Assembly: GCA_902530685.1 (NCBI GenBank)
Contig: CACAAZ010000007.1
Span: 1-53,236 of the forward strand
Direction of reading: 5' to 3'
Length of the DNA stretch: 53,236 nt
From: an uncultured Alphaproteobacteria bacterium
GTDB lineage: Bacteria; Pseudomonadota; Alphaproteobacteria; HIMB59; GCA-002718135
Shown piece after piece: positions 16,742-25,812 of this stretch. Numbering within the stretch: position 1 is the stretch's first letter; each line of letters starts with the position of its first letter. The notes under the pieces are model-generated. The model was not told the origin of the DNA. It made no database searches and saw nothing but the letters and a program-made list of their open reading frames with translations. A program made the translations under genes and the position numbers.

Positions 16742-17797
16742 TTAAACACAAGGGTTAGGATCAGACAAGTGAATGTCCTCAATTTCCCTTAGGACATCAT
16801 CAGTTAATTTAATGTCTATACTATCAATATTTTCTTTGAGTTGAGGCATCGAAGTTGCACCAATTATGTTACTGGTTACAAAAGGTCTATCATTGACAAA
16901 GGCGTTCGCAAAAGTTGATGGAGGAATTCCATATTTTTTAGATAATTTAAAATAAGACTCTATTGCTAGCTCACCTCTTTTTGTATGATGACGACTAAAT
17001 CTTCTTGGCCATATAGTATATCGAGCATTTTGAGGTTTTTTATCACCTATATATTTACCACTCAATCTTCCACCTGCTAAAGGCGAGTAAGCTAGTAAAC
17101 CACATTGTTCTCTGATCGAAACCTCTGAATTAGCAATATCAAAAACTCTATTTACTAAACTATAAACGTTTTGAATAGAAACCATTCTAGGTAAATTTTT
17201 ATCTTTCGCAATTTGAAGAAACTTCATAACACCCCACGGCGTTTCGTTTGATAAACCAACATATCTAATTTTACCTGCCTTTACTAATGTGTTGAGGTTT
17301 TCTAAGACCTCTTCGATTGCTGTCCATTCATTATCAGAAGGATCAAATTCAAAATCAAGGATACCAAACTTTGGAACTTTTCTCTCTGGCCAATGTAATT
17401 GATAAAGATCAATGTAATCTGTTTGTAATCTTTTAAGACTATTATCAATTGCGATATCCATATTTTTTTTATCAAAACCTAAACTTGTTGATCCTTGTCT
17501 AATCCACTCAAGATCATTTTCAGCTTTTGAAGCAATTTTAGATGCTAAAATTATCTTTTCTCTATTATTCCTTACTTTAAGCCAGTTACCAACTATTTCC
17601 TCAGTTTTTCCATATGTTTCTTTTCTTGGCATAACGGCATAAAGTTCAGCGGTATCAAAGAAATTTACTCCTCTTTCTAAGGAATAGTCCATTTGCTGAA
17701 AAGCCTCCTCTTGACTATTTTGTTCACCATAAGTCATCGTACCAAGACAAATTACACTTACTTCAATATCTGTATTTCCTAATTTTCTATATCTCAT
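16742..17797 (-). CDS. Aldo/keto reductase, Tas-like
   Basis: This NADPH-dependent oxidoreductase has a TIM barrel. The N-terminus (YRKLGNTDIEVSVICLGTMTYGEQNS) and AELYAVMPRKETYGKTEEIVGNWLK closely follow the E. coli Tas pattern. The catalytic tetrad is visible: Asp in NFFDTAELY with its Tyr, Lys in LASKIA, and His in YQLHWPE. Length 351 matches Tas (346). The substrate is unknown. It is a single gene convergent with the fructosamine kinase, with 6 bases between their ends. Confidence 0.92.
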   Translation of the reverse strand: MRYRKLGNTDIEVSVICLGTMTYGEQNSQEEAFQQMDYSLERGVNFFDTAELYAVMPRKETYGKTEEIVGNWLKVRNNREKIILASKIASKAENDLEWIRQGSTSLGFDKKNMDIAIDNSLKRLQTDYIDLYQLHWPERKVPKFGILDFEFDPSDNEWTAIEEVLENLNTLVKAGKIRYVGLSNETPWGVMKFLQIAKDKNLPRMVSIQNVYSLVNRVFDIANSEVSIREQCGLLAYSPLAGGRLSGKYIGDKKPQNARYTIWPRRFSRHHTKRGELAIESYFKLSKKYGIPPSTFANAFVNDRPFVTSNIIGATSMPQLKENIDSIDIKLTDDVLREIEDIHLSDPNPCV

Positions 17798-17822
17798 CTT
17801 AATTTATTAAAAGATCTTGAAT

Positions 17823-17852
17823 TTGACAGATTTATAGCGATATTAGTATTAA
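17823..17852 (+). promoter_or_regulatory. Putative promoter of the Bax inhibitor-1 gene
   Basis: A consensus TTGACA (17823-17828) is followed 18 bases later by TATTAA (17847-17852). The leader would be very short before AAAAGGAG (17856-17863) and the ATG at 17868. The -35 is perfect; the spacing to the ribosome site is tight, which lowers confidence. Confidence 0.35.
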
Positions 17853-17867
17853 TTAAAAGGAGAAATT

Positions 17868-18620
17868 ATGGCTTTAGACTTTAATCAAAGATCTTTTTCA
17901 AAAACAGTAGATCAAGCAGCTATTGATGAAGGCTTGAGAGCTTACATGCTTAGGGTTTACAACTATATGACCACTGGATTGGTACTTACTGGTTTTATTG
18001 CCTATTTTTTTGGCAAGGCTTCAATTGTAACATCAGAAACAGGTCAAGTTTTAGGTTTCACTCAACTTGGCGCTGCATTATTTGGATCACCTCTTTCATG
18101 GGTGATAATGCTTGCACCGTTGGGTTTTGTTTTTTATTTAAGCGCAAGAATAAATAAAATGTCCGCTTCAGCGGCACAAACAACTTTTTGGCTATTTGCA
18201 TCTATTATGGGATTGTCTATGGCTTCAATTTTTATTCAGTTTACTGGAACTTCTATTGCAAGAGTGTTTTTTATTACAGCTGGAACATTTGGAGCAATGA
18301 GTATTTACGGATATACTACAAAAAGAGACCTCACAAAACTTGGTGGTTTTTTATTTATGGGTTTGATAGGCATTATAATTGCAAGTATAGCAAATTTCTT
18401 CTTCCAAAGTGGCCCATTATCATTTGCAATATCTGTAATAGGAGTATTGGTTTTTGTTGGTCTAACAGCATACGATACACAGAATATTAAAAATATGTAC
18501 TATGGTGGAGATAGTGAGGAAATAGGTGCTAAAAAAGCTTTGATGGGAGCATTAAAACTCTATTTGGACTTTATAAATTTATTTATTTTGCTGCTCCAAT
18601 TATTTGGACAAAGAAGATAA
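17868..18620 (+). CDS. Bax inhibitor-1 family membrane protein (YbhL/YccA-like)
   Basis: This is a 250-residue inner-membrane protein with about seven helices. The BI-1 family signature is seen in LRAYMLRVYNYMTTGLVLTGFIAYF near the start, and in VGLTAYDTQNIKNMYYG and ALKLYLDFINLFILLLQLFG near the end. Related YetJ proteins are pH-sensitive calcium leak channels, and YccA modulates FtsH; neither can be assigned here. A strong ribosome site (AAAAGGAG) precedes the ATG. It is transcribed alone. Confidence 0.93.
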   Translation: MALDFNQRSFSKTVDQAAIDEGLRAYMLRVYNYMTTGLVLTGFIAYFFGKASIVTSETGQVLGFTQLGAALFGSPLSWVIMLAPLGFVFYLSARINKMSASAAQTTFWLFASIMGLSMASIFIQFTGTSIARVFFITAGTFGAMSIYGYTTKRDLTKLGGFLFMGLIGIIIASIANFFFQSGPLSFAISVIGVLVFVGLTAYDTQNIKNMYYGGDSEEIGAKKALMGALKLYLDFINLFILLLQLFGQRR

Positions 18621-18638
18621 CTAACACACAATTTTTTA

Positions 18639-18660
18639 GCCAGTTGTTATAACGACTGGC
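18639..18660. terminator. Inverted repeat between convergent genes
   Basis: GCCAGTTGT-TATA-ACGACTGGC pairs along nine bases with one G-U, followed on the plus strand by TTTTAG. This is a moderate terminator for the Bax-inhibitor gene, three bases before the end of the convergent hemY. Confidence 0.55.
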
Positions 18661-18662
18661 TT

Positions 18663-19955
18663 TTAGTTCGATATCATTTTTGAGGTATTAAGAACTAGTG
18701 AATTAAAATATCCAGAGTTTGACAGGCTACTCCATTCATATTGAGTTTGCTTAGTGATCTTACAAATCCAATAACCTTCTAATAATGAGTTTTCTGACCT
18801 CATAATCCAAGCATCACTTTTTTGTTTATCATTATTTTCACCCAATTCAATATCAGCCATGAATAAACAAACCTCTCTACTTGGATTGGGACCTATCAGA
18901 CCTGTGATTATTTCTCTGGCCGTTTTCCAATCACTATTTTTAATTGCAAAAAATATTAATAATTTTTTAGATTCATTATTTTCTTTATTATTTTTTATTA
19001 TCTGATTTATAAAATTCAAGTTATCTAATTTATTATTTAAAATAATTTTTATTAACATAGATCTAAATATAAAATTTGGATTTAAAGACCAATATTTTTT
19101 AATCATTTTTTTTAATAAACTTAAATTATTTGATTTAGATACTAGTTCTAAATATAGATTTAAATAGGGTGGAAAATTATTTTTTAAATTAAGTGCTTTA
19201 GATATAGATTTCAATGCTTCTTTAACATCTGAACTTGATTGAATTTTTGCAATTTCATATAGAGCTATTGATTTATTTTCTTGTGCTATATTTTTATCTA
19301 TAATCTTTTTTGAATATGCTTGATCAGTAATCTTTGCTAATTGATTCCAGTTTTTTGTTTTTGCGATAACATATGTTAATGTTTCATAAAGTTTTTCAAT
19401 TGATGGATTAATATTGAATAGTTTTTCACCATATATAAAAGCATGATGGAAATCCTGATTATTAAGATTTTGTTCCATTAAACCTCTGTAACCCAATGCT
19501 TCAGTTTTCTTAGATTGAATCATCATTTCATACACATTAGAAAGTTCAGAATAATTTTTGTCGATCTTATATACTTCAGATTTTAATAGTAATGAAAGTG
19601 AGGGATCGTCTTTTAAATATAAATTCATTTTTTTATGAGATTTTATTGCATTTTTATAATCTTTATTAGCAACTGCGATCATTGCATCAACAAAATAAAG
19701 ATACCCTTTCTCTAATTTTTTATATCTATGTCTAAGAAAATAGTTTCCTAATGAAAATTTAGATTTAAAATAAAGATAAATCAAAATAAATATAATTAAA
19801 AAAATTAATATAAGTGTCCCAATAAAAATATTTGATGAAAAAGTATATTTTAAATTACTGATATCAAAGGATATTAAAAATGGATTGGAAAGTATCAAAC
19901 TAATAATTGTTAATAATAAAATTAATTGAACACTAAATAAAATTAATCTTTTCAT
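18663..19955 (-). CDS. hemY: HemY-type TPR membrane protein
   Basis: This is the proteobacterial HemY protein (not protoporphyrinogen oxidase). It has two N-terminal hydrophobic helices (about residues 5-25 and 43-65), then FLRHRYKKLEKGYLYFVDAMIAVANKDYKNA, which is the HemY_N pattern, then TPR-like helices. The C-terminus has W-C-C-type spacing reduced to EGYWICKITKQTQYEWSSLSNSGYFNSL. The protein is linked to heme biosynthesis by gene order, but its biochemical role is unsettled. Its start overlaps the upstream mic60-like gene by four bases, so the two are coupled. The hemC and hemD genes that usually head this operon are absent. Confidence 0.82.
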   Translation of the reverse strand: MKRLILFSVQLILLLTIISLILSNPFLISFDISNLKYTFSSNIFIGTLILIFLIIFILIYLYFKSKFSLGNYFLRHRYKKLEKGYLYFVDAMIAVANKDYKNAIKSHKKMNLYLKDDPSLSLLLKSEVYKIDKNYSELSNVYEMMIQSKKTEALGYRGLMEQNLNNQDFHHAFIYGEKLFNINPSIEKLYETLTYVIAKTKNWNQLAKITDQAYSKKIIDKNIAQENKSIALYEIAKIQSSSDVKEALKSISKALNLKNNFPPYLNLYLELVSKSNNLSLLKKMIKKYWSLNPNFIFRSMLIKIILNNKLDNLNFINQIIKNNKENNESKKLLIFFAIKNSDWKTAREIITGLIGPNPSREVCLFMADIELGENNDKQKSDAWIMRSENSLLEGYWICKITKQTQYEWSSLSNSGYFNSLVLNTSKMISN

Positions 19956-20857
19956 TGTTTTACCAAATATAATTCATTTACAAATTTTAGATATTTATTA
20001 ATCTCTTCTAATGATTGGGTGAATTTTATTTTATAATTATTAATAGCTTTAAAGTTATCTAGTGCTTTTCTAATATTTTTATTATCTAAATTTTTACTAA
20101 TTTTGCTTAAAGCTAAAATTTCATTATTTGTAATAGTATTTTCTGATGAGGGAGATATATTTAAATAAGGTAATAAAAATTTACTTATTAATGAGTCTTC
20201 TTTTTTTATAATATTTTCTTTTAAAAATAAATTTGTTTCACTATTAAATATATTTTTTAGATTTTTGAATCCTTTGAAAGGGTCTTGTTTAAGCAACAAA
20301 ATTTTTTCAAAAATGGGTAATTTCTTTTCATTAGAAATAGTTTTTAAATACTGAAGCTCTTGATCAAAATTGATATTATTTTCATATTTAATTAAAATTA
20401 AATTTATAACTTCATTTCTTCCTTCGTATATTATACTTGGCTGATCGTTATTATTTTTATTTGTTAAATTATTATTGTTTCTAAAGTTTTCAATCTCTTT
20501 AGATAGAAGGTTAAAATTATTGTTTAAAATATTAATATTTTCACTAATTTTTAAAATATCATTTTTTATTTTTTTATCATCAGAAAATTTTAAAAGATTT
20601 TGAATTTTTGCAATTGTTGATCTCGTAAGCTTAAGTTCCTCAGACAAATTTTTTATTAAATTAAGATTTTTATTAACATCATTTTGTAAATTGTTTTGTA
20701 TTAAGGAATTATTTTGAGAAAGCTTAGTTTCATTCTGATAATTAATTAGAAAAACATATAAAAGTCCAATTAGACAAATTAGCAGAATAAAACTAACTGA
20801 AAATTTAGAAAATAGGTAGAGTTTTTCATAAATTTTTTTCATAGGTTTTTTTAACAC
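19952..20857 (-). CDS. Mitofilin/Mic60-like inner-membrane coiled-coil protein
   Basis: This is a 301-residue protein with one membrane helix (about residues 18-35, FSVSFILLICLIGLLYVFL). A long Asn/Leu/Lys-rich predicted coiled coil (residues about 38-140) and a helical C-terminal region follow. Sequence identity to mitofilin is not visible by eye. The call rests on architecture and on the conserved alphaproteobacterial gene order tsaD / hemC-hemD-mic60-hemY, here reduced to tsaD / mic60-hemY. Alphaproteobacterial Mic60 bends the inner membrane. An alternative is a generic membrane-anchored coiled-coil protein. The start could be the first ATG or M6. Confidence 0.6.
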   Translation of the reverse strand: MLKKPMKKIYEKLYLFSKFSVSFILLICLIGLLYVFLINYQNETKLSQNNSLIQNNLQNDVNKNLNLIKNLSEELKLTRSTIAKIQNLLKFSDDKKIKNDILKISENINILNNNFNLLSKEIENFRNNNNLTNKNNNDQPSIIYEGRNEVINLILIKYENNINFDQELQYLKTISNEKKLPIFEKILLLKQDPFKGFKNLKNIFNSETNLFLKENIIKKEDSLISKFLLPYLNISPSSENTITNNEILALSKISKNLDNKNIRKALDNFKAINNYKIKFTQSLEEINKYLKFVNELYLVKQ

Positions 20858-20902
20858 GATTAGATTGTTGTTTCACAGTAGAAAATATTGTACGGATCAA
20901 CT

Positions 20903-21913
20903 ATGCTAGTATTTGCAGCAGAAACTTCGTGCGACGAAACCTCAGTTTGTTTGATGAAAAATAAAAATATTGTGGATCATATTACATTTTCACAAGAAAT
21001 TCACAAAATACATGGTGGTGTGGTGCCCGAACTTGCATCACGGTCGCACTTAGAAAAAATTCAAGAAATTACTCAAAAGATTTTTAAAAAAAATAAAATT
21101 GAGCCCAAAAAAATTGATATTTTTACAGCTACATGTGGTCCTGGATTAATAGGCGCCCTTCTAGTTGGTTCCACATATGTGAAATCATTAGCATTAAATG
21201 TTAAAAGACCGTTTGTTCCAATGAATCATTTAGAAGGCCATATACTTTCAACAAGTTTTAATAATGAAATTAAATATCCACATTTAGTATTGCTTTTAAC
21301 AGGTGGGCATACACAGTTTTATTTAATGCAAAATAGTAAAGAAGTTGAATTACTTGGAGAAAGTGTTGACGATGCAATTGGGGAGGCTTTTGATAAAACA
21401 GCAAAACTCTTAGGCCTTGGCTACCCTGGTGGTTTTGAAATAGAAAATAGAGCTAACAAAGGAGATGAAAAATTTTTTTCTTTGCCAAAACCATTGATAA
21501 ATGACAAAAATTTAAATTTCTCTTTTTCAGGATTAAAAACTTATATTAATCTTTTGATTAAAAAAAGTGAAATTAATGATTTTTTTATAAATAATTTATG
21601 TGCATCATTTCAAAAGACTATTTCGGATATAATCGTTTCAAAAATTGAAGCTGGTATTAAAATTTTAAATGAAAGAAATATAAATATTAAAGCTCTCTCT
21701 GTTGTGGGAGGTGTGTCAAACAATAATTATATTAAGAAAAATATTAAAATTTTAATTGATAGAAAAAATATTGAACTTTATTATCCAATTAAAGAAATGA
21801 TGAGTGATAATTCTGCAATGATTGCATGGGCTTGCCTGAAAAACTATAATAATAGTAAAAACAATATTTTTTTTAAATGTGAACCAAGACTAAGAATTAA
21901 TAGAAATTTATGA
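20903..21913 (+). CDS. tsaD: tRNA N6-adenosine threonylcarbamoyltransferase TsaD
   Basis: TsaD completes the t6A modification of adenosine 37 in ANN-decoding tRNAs, with TsaB and TsaE. The sequence has AAETSCDETSV at the start, GGVVPELASRSHLEKI, the metal-binding MNHLEGHILS (HxxxH), the phosphate loop LLLTGGHTQFY, and DDAIGEAFDKTAKLLGLGYPGG. VGGVSNNNYIKK follows near the C-terminus. I use the ATG at 20903 (336 residues), five codons inside the ORF-track TTG, because MLVFAAETSCDE is the family start. It is divergent from mic60-hemY. Confidence 0.97.
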   Translation: MLVFAAETSCDETSVCLMKNKNIVDHITFSQEIHKIHGGVVPELASRSHLEKIQEITQKIFKKNKIEPKKIDIFTATCGPGLIGALLVGSTYVKSLALNVKRPFVPMNHLEGHILSTSFNNEIKYPHLVLLLTGGHTQFYLMQNSKEVELLGESVDDAIGEAFDKTAKLLGLGYPGGFEIENRANKGDEKFFSLPKPLINDKNLNFSFSGLKTYINLLIKKSEINDFFINNLCASFQKTISDIIVSKIEAGIKILNERNINIKALSVVGGVSNNNYIKKNIKILIDRKNIELYYPIKEMMSDNSAMIAWACLKNYNNSKNNIFFKCEPRLRINRNL

Positions 21914-21930
21914 AGGTAGAAATATAATTA

Positions 21931-22335
21931 ATGAAGTATTGGTTACTTAAATCAGAGCCAGGAACATGGTCTTGGGATGATCAAGTAAAAGAAGGTGCAT
22001 CTATGTGGGATGGCGTTAGAAATTATCAGGCAAGAAATAACTTAAAGAAAATGAAAAAACATGATTTATGTTTTTTTTATCATAGTGTTTTAGAAAAATC
22101 TGTAATTGGAATCGTAAAAGTAGTTAAAGAATTCTATATTGACCCAACTGATAAAACAGGACGGTTTGTAGTAGTGGATGTCATAGCTGTTAAAAAATTG
22201 AAAAATGCAGTTTCTTTAAACCAAATAAAACAGAACAAAAATTTACAAGATATAGCCTTGATCAAACAAAGTAGATTGTCAGTAATGCCTCTTAAAAAGA
22301 CAGAATGGGACTTAATTATTAAAATGTCAAAATAA
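21931..22335 (+). CDS. EVE domain protein (thymocyte nuclear protein 1-like)
   Basis: This is a 134-residue single EVE domain of the PUA-like fold. Hallmarks are MKYWLLKSEPGTWSWDDQ at the start, MWDGVRNYQARNNLKKMKKHDLCFFYHS (family WdGVRNyqArn...GD..ffYHS), GIVKVVKEFYIDPTD, and LSVMPLKKTEWDLI near the end. EVE domains read modified bases in DNA or RNA, and the aromatic-cage region is present. Position next to tsaD is common in alphaproteobacteria and suggests tRNA-related work, but that is inference. It ends on the base before the ATG of a sulfotransferase. Confidence 0.92.
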   Translation: MKYWLLKSEPGTWSWDDQVKEGASMWDGVRNYQARNNLKKMKKHDLCFFYHSVLEKSVIGIVKVVKEFYIDPTDKTGRFVVVDVIAVKKLKNAVSLNQIKQNKNLQDIALIKQSRLSVMPLKKTEWDLIIKMSK

Positions 22336-23241
22336 ATGGAAAAACAAATTTTTTGGATCACTTCGTATCCTAAAAGTGGAAATACTCTTTTAAGGTATAT
22401 GTTAATCGCACTTTTTTTTACTAATGATGGAAAATTTAAATTTGATATATCCAAATATATCTCACAGTTTGATCAAGCAATTATTGTAAAAAAAAATAAA
22501 AAAGTTTTTGGTGAAGATTATAACAAAATTGGAAATATAAATACTTTTTATAAATATATAGTTAAACTACAATCAAAGGAGATTTTAGGTTTTAAAAATG
22601 ATTTTATTTTCCTAAAAACTCATGCGGGATTATTTAAAATAGATGATAATCCATTTACTACAATTCATAATACTAGAGGATTTATCTATATTGTTAGAGA
22701 CCCAAGAGACGTTTGTATATCTAATGCAAAACATAATGGAATGTCATATGATGAAAGTATTAAAATGATGTTAAATGACAGTGCTTATATTGAGTGGATT
22801 CAAAAAAAAGAAGATATTGAATTTCTTAGTAATAAATTAGTACCTAAATCTCTAATGAGTAGTTGGGAAAAACATTTTTTATCTTGGACATTGGTAGATT
22901 GGAAAATCCCATTTCTAGTTTTAAGATATGAAGATTTAGTTTATGAAAAAAAAGAAACACTTAAAAAAATTATATTATTTTTTGAAAAAAATTATAATTT
23001 TAGTTTTAAAAATGCAGAGCAAAAAATATCCAACATTATAAAAACAACAGAATTTAATGTTTTTAAGAAATATGAAGAAAATAAGGGTTTTGCTGAGGCA
23101 TCTGTAAATAGTAAGTTTTTTTCTGTTGGTCAAAAGGATCAATGGAGGAAAAAGTTGAGTATTAATCAAATTAAAACAATTGAAAATAAGTTTAAGAAAA
23201 CAATGAAATCATTAAAATATAAGTTATCAGTTGAAGTTTAA
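22336..23241 (+). CDS. Sulfotransferase domain protein
   Basis: This is a 301-residue PAPS-dependent sulfotransferase of the Sulfotransfer_1 type. The 5'-phosphosulfate loop is WITSYPKSGNTLLRYML (about residues 6-22). The 3'-phosphate region is IYIVRDPRDVCISNAKHNG (about residues 116-134), and RYEDLVYEKKETLKKIILFF follows. A C-terminal GQKDQWRKKLS matches the family's PAPS-contacting loop (RKG..gdWk). The acceptor is unknown; glycans or small envelope molecules are typical. The ATG directly follows the EVE gene stop. The gene is more AT-rich and lysine-rich than tsaD. Confidence 0.9.
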   Translation: MEKQIFWITSYPKSGNTLLRYMLIALFFTNDGKFKFDISKYISQFDQAIIVKKNKKVFGEDYNKIGNINTFYKYIVKLQSKEILGFKNDFIFLKTHAGLFKIDDNPFTTIHNTRGFIYIVRDPRDVCISNAKHNGMSYDESIKMMLNDSAYIEWIQKKEDIEFLSNKLVPKSLMSSWEKHFLSWTLVDWKIPFLVLRYEDLVYEKKETLKKIILFFEKNYNFSFKNAEQKISNIIKTTEFNVFKKYEENKGFAEASVNSKFFSVGQKDQWRKKLSINQIKTIENKFKKTMKSLKYKLSVEV

Positions 23242-23260
23242 ATGATTTCGAATTAATCTA

Positions 23261-25189
23261 ATGATGATGAAGATTAAAAATAAGTGGATTGAAGATGCAA
23301 AAATAAATAGGGAAACGTATATTTCGATGTATGAAGAATCAATTTTTGATAATGAAAATTTTTGGAAAAAACAAGCAGATAGAATTGATTGGATAAAAAA
23401 ATTTACTAAAATTAAGGAAGTCAAATATTCAAAAAAAAATGTAGATATTAAGTGGTACCAAGACGGAAACTTAAATGTATCATATAATTGTATAGACAGA
23501 CATGCCAAAAAAAATCCAGATAAGATAGCAATTATTTGGGAGGGTGACAGTCCTGATGACACTATAAAAATTACATATAAAGAATTATTAAATAATGTAT
23601 GTAAAACTGCAAATGTTTTAAAAAAAATAGGTGTCAAAAAAGGGGATAGAGTAACAATTTACTTAACAATGATACCTGAGCTTGCTTATGTTATGCTTGC
23701 TTGTGCAAGAATTGGTGCAGTTCACTCCATTATATTTGGTGGCTTTTCTGCTGAATCAATATCTGGAAGAATACAAGACTGCAATTCTGAATTTGTTGTT
23801 ACTGCTGATGAAGGGATCAGAGGTGGAAAAATAATACCACTTAAACAAACGACTGATATTGCTCTTGAAAAATGTCCTAGCGTAAAGAAATGTTTGGTAA
23901 TTAAAAGAACTAAAAATAAAGTTAGTATCAAGGAAGGCAGAGATATTTACTTAGATGAATTATTAGATGAAGTTAATGATTATTGTCAACCAGAAGTAAT
24001 GAATGCCGAAGACCCACTTTTTATATTGTACACATCTGGCTCAACTGGAAAGCCGAAAGGGGTGATGCATACAACTGGGGGTTATATTGTTTATGCATCT
24101 ATTACTCATGAATATATATTTAATTATAAAGACGGAGATATTTATTGGTGCACTGCCGATATAGGCTGGATAACTGGTCATAGTTATATAATTTATGGTC
24201 CGCTATCAAACAATGCAACGACACTTATGTTTGAAGGAGTTCCAAATTATCCAGATTTTTCAAGATTTTGGGAAATTATTGATAAGCATGATGTAAACAT
24301 TTTTTATACTGCGCCTACTGCTATAAGAGCACTAATGAGGGAGGGTGACGATTATGTAAAAAAAACAAATAGATCTAGCTTAAAACTTTTAGGTACTGTT
24401 GGAGAACCAATAAATCCCGAAGCTTGGAAATGGTATTTTGAAGTGCCAGGTAACTCTAATTGTCCTATTGTCGATACATGGTGGCAAACAGAAACTGGAG
24501 GAATATTAATTTCTCCTCAAACAGGTGCAATAGAACTTAAACCCGGTTCAGCCTCAAAACCTTTTTTTGGAATTGAGCCATGTATCGTAAATAAAGAAGG
24601 AGATGAACTAAGTGGAGAATGTGAAGGAATGCTCTGCTTGAAAAGATCTTGGCCTGGTCAAATGAGAACTGTTTATGGTGATCATAATAGATTTATTGAA
24701 ACATATTTTTCTCAATTTGATGGAAAATATTTTACAGGTGATGGGTGCAGAAGAGATAAAGATGGATATTATTGGATAACTGGTAGAGTAGATGATGTAA
24801 TAATTGTATCTGGACATAATTTAGGAACTGCTGAAATTGAGAGTGCTTTCGTATCACATCCAAAAGTAGCTGAGGCAGCAGTTGTAGGGTATCCTCACGA
24901 AATTAAAGGTAATGGTCTATATTGTTATATTACTTTAAATTCTAACACAAAGGTATCGGATGATTTAATTGTTGATTTAAAAAATACCATTCGTCAAAAA
25001 ATTGGACCAATAGCAAGTCCAGATTTTATTCACATAACCTCGGGACTCCCAAAGACAAGATCAGGTAAAATAATGAGAAGGATATTAAGAAAAATTGCAT
25101 GTAATGAGTATAAGGATTTAGGTGATACATCCACACTTGCTGATCCAAGTGTTGTTAATGATTTGATTGAAAATAGAAAAAATCGTTAA
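23261..25189 (+). CDS. acsA: Acetyl-CoA synthetase
   Basis: This enzyme activates acetate to acetyl-CoA through acetyl-AMP. The P-loop [20 protein letters not shown] is near residue 255 and TWWQTETGG near residue 405. The hinge and CoA region [22 protein letters not shown] follows, and the regulatory lysine in [15 protein letters not shown] lies near residue 603 (acetylated in known homologues). At 642 residues it is full length. Three ATG codons in a row begin the ORF, and any could be used. Its stop is directly adjacent to the stop of convergent tdk. Confidence 0.97.
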   Translation: MMMKIKNKWIEDAKINRETYISMYEESIFDNENFWKKQADRIDWIKKFTKIKEVKYSKKNVDIKWYQDGNLNVSYNCIDRHAKKNPDKIAIIWEGDSPDDTIKITYKELLNNVCKTANVLKKIGVKKGDRVTIYLTMIPELAYVMLACARIGAVHSIIFGGFSAESISGRIQDCNSEFVVTADEGIRGGKIIPLKQTTDIALEKCPSVKKCLVIKRTKNKVSIKEGRDIYLDELLDEVNDYCQPEVMNAEDPLFILYTSGSTGKPKGVMHTTGGYIVYASITHEYIFNYKDGDIYWCTADIGWITGHSYIIYGPLSNNATTLMFEGVPNYPDFSRFWEIIDKHDVNIFYTAPTAIRALMREGDDYVKKTNRSSLKLLGTVGEPINPEAWKWYFEVPGNSNCPIVDTWWQTETGGILISPQTGAIELKPGSASKPFFGIEPCIVNKEGDELSGECEGMLCLKRSWPGQMRTVYGDHNRFIETYFSQFDGKYFTGDGCRRDKDGYYWITGRVDDVIIVSGHNLGTAEIESAFVSHPKVAEAAVVGYPHEIKGNGLYCYITLNSNTKVSDDLIVDLKNTIRQKIGPIASPDFIHITSGLPKTRSGKIMRRILRKIACNEYKDLGDTSTLADPSVVNDLIENRKNR

Positions 25190-25741
25190 TTATCTTGGCT
25201 CCCAATGTTTCAAACATCTGGGTTCGTAGATATTTGAAGCACCTACTTTTGTTCTTTCTCCACCCTCAGTTTTTCTAAATGTTTTAGTTGCTTCAATGCC
25301 ACAAACATTACAGAATCCATATATTTTCAAAATTTTATCAGAGAGACCTAATAGCATCGAAGATGTTTCCCAAGGCTTCCCTCTAGAGTCCTGATCTAAA
25401 CCTGCACATACAACATCAATACCTTGATTTAAGATATTCTCAACATTGGTAATTGTATCTTTTGTGTCCATAAATTGAATTTCATCTAAAAAAACAACAT
25501 CAACTTTATTTTTCTTAAATTCAAATTCTTCCAAAGCAGTTTTCCAATTAATCATAGGATAGCAATCATGACTAAGGTCATTATGAGTAATAATTTTTTG
25601 GTTAGAATATCTATTATCTATATTTGGCTTCATTACTATTATTTTTTTGTCTTGGTGTTTAGCCCATAATATTCTTTTTAATAATTCACTAGTTTTGCCA
25701 GCAAACATAGCGCCAACTATTGTTTCTAATTTTCCTCTCAT
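25190..25741 (-). CDS. tdk: Thymidine kinase
   Basis: This is a type II thymidine kinase that salvages thymidine to dTMP. The P-loop GAMFAGKTSELL is at residues 10-21, the Walker B-like VVFLDEIQFMD near residue 84, and CAGLDQDSRGKPW near residue 110. The zinc-binding part has FCNVCG and EPRCLKHW. The substrate lasso (GGERTKVGASNIYEPRC) is intact. Length 183 is usual. It is a single gene, convergent with acsA with no bases between the stops. Confidence 0.96.
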   Translation of the reverse strand: MRGKLETIVGAMFAGKTSELLKRILWAKHQDKKIIVMKPNIDNRYSNQKIITHNDLSHDCYPMINWKTALEEFEFKKNKVDVVFLDEIQFMDTKDTITNVENILNQGIDVVCAGLDQDSRGKPWETSSMLLGLSDKILKIYGFCNVCGIEATKTFRKTEGGERTKVGASNIYEPRCLKHWEPR

Positions 25742-25812
25742 AAATTAAAGTATTTCTTATTGTGTATATTATATTTAAAATTAAAAGTAAGTAATTAGAT
25801 TTATTATTTTTT

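Noticed and set aside
18188-18490. 100-residue Tyr/Cys/Trp-rich plus-strand ORF
   Set aside because: It is a frame shadow inside the Bax inhibitor-1 gene.
20868-20885. parS-like TGTTTCAC-AGTAGAAAA
   Set aside because: Only the left half matches the 16-bp parS palindrome, and it lies 30 kb from parB between tsaD and mic60. One half-site is not enough.
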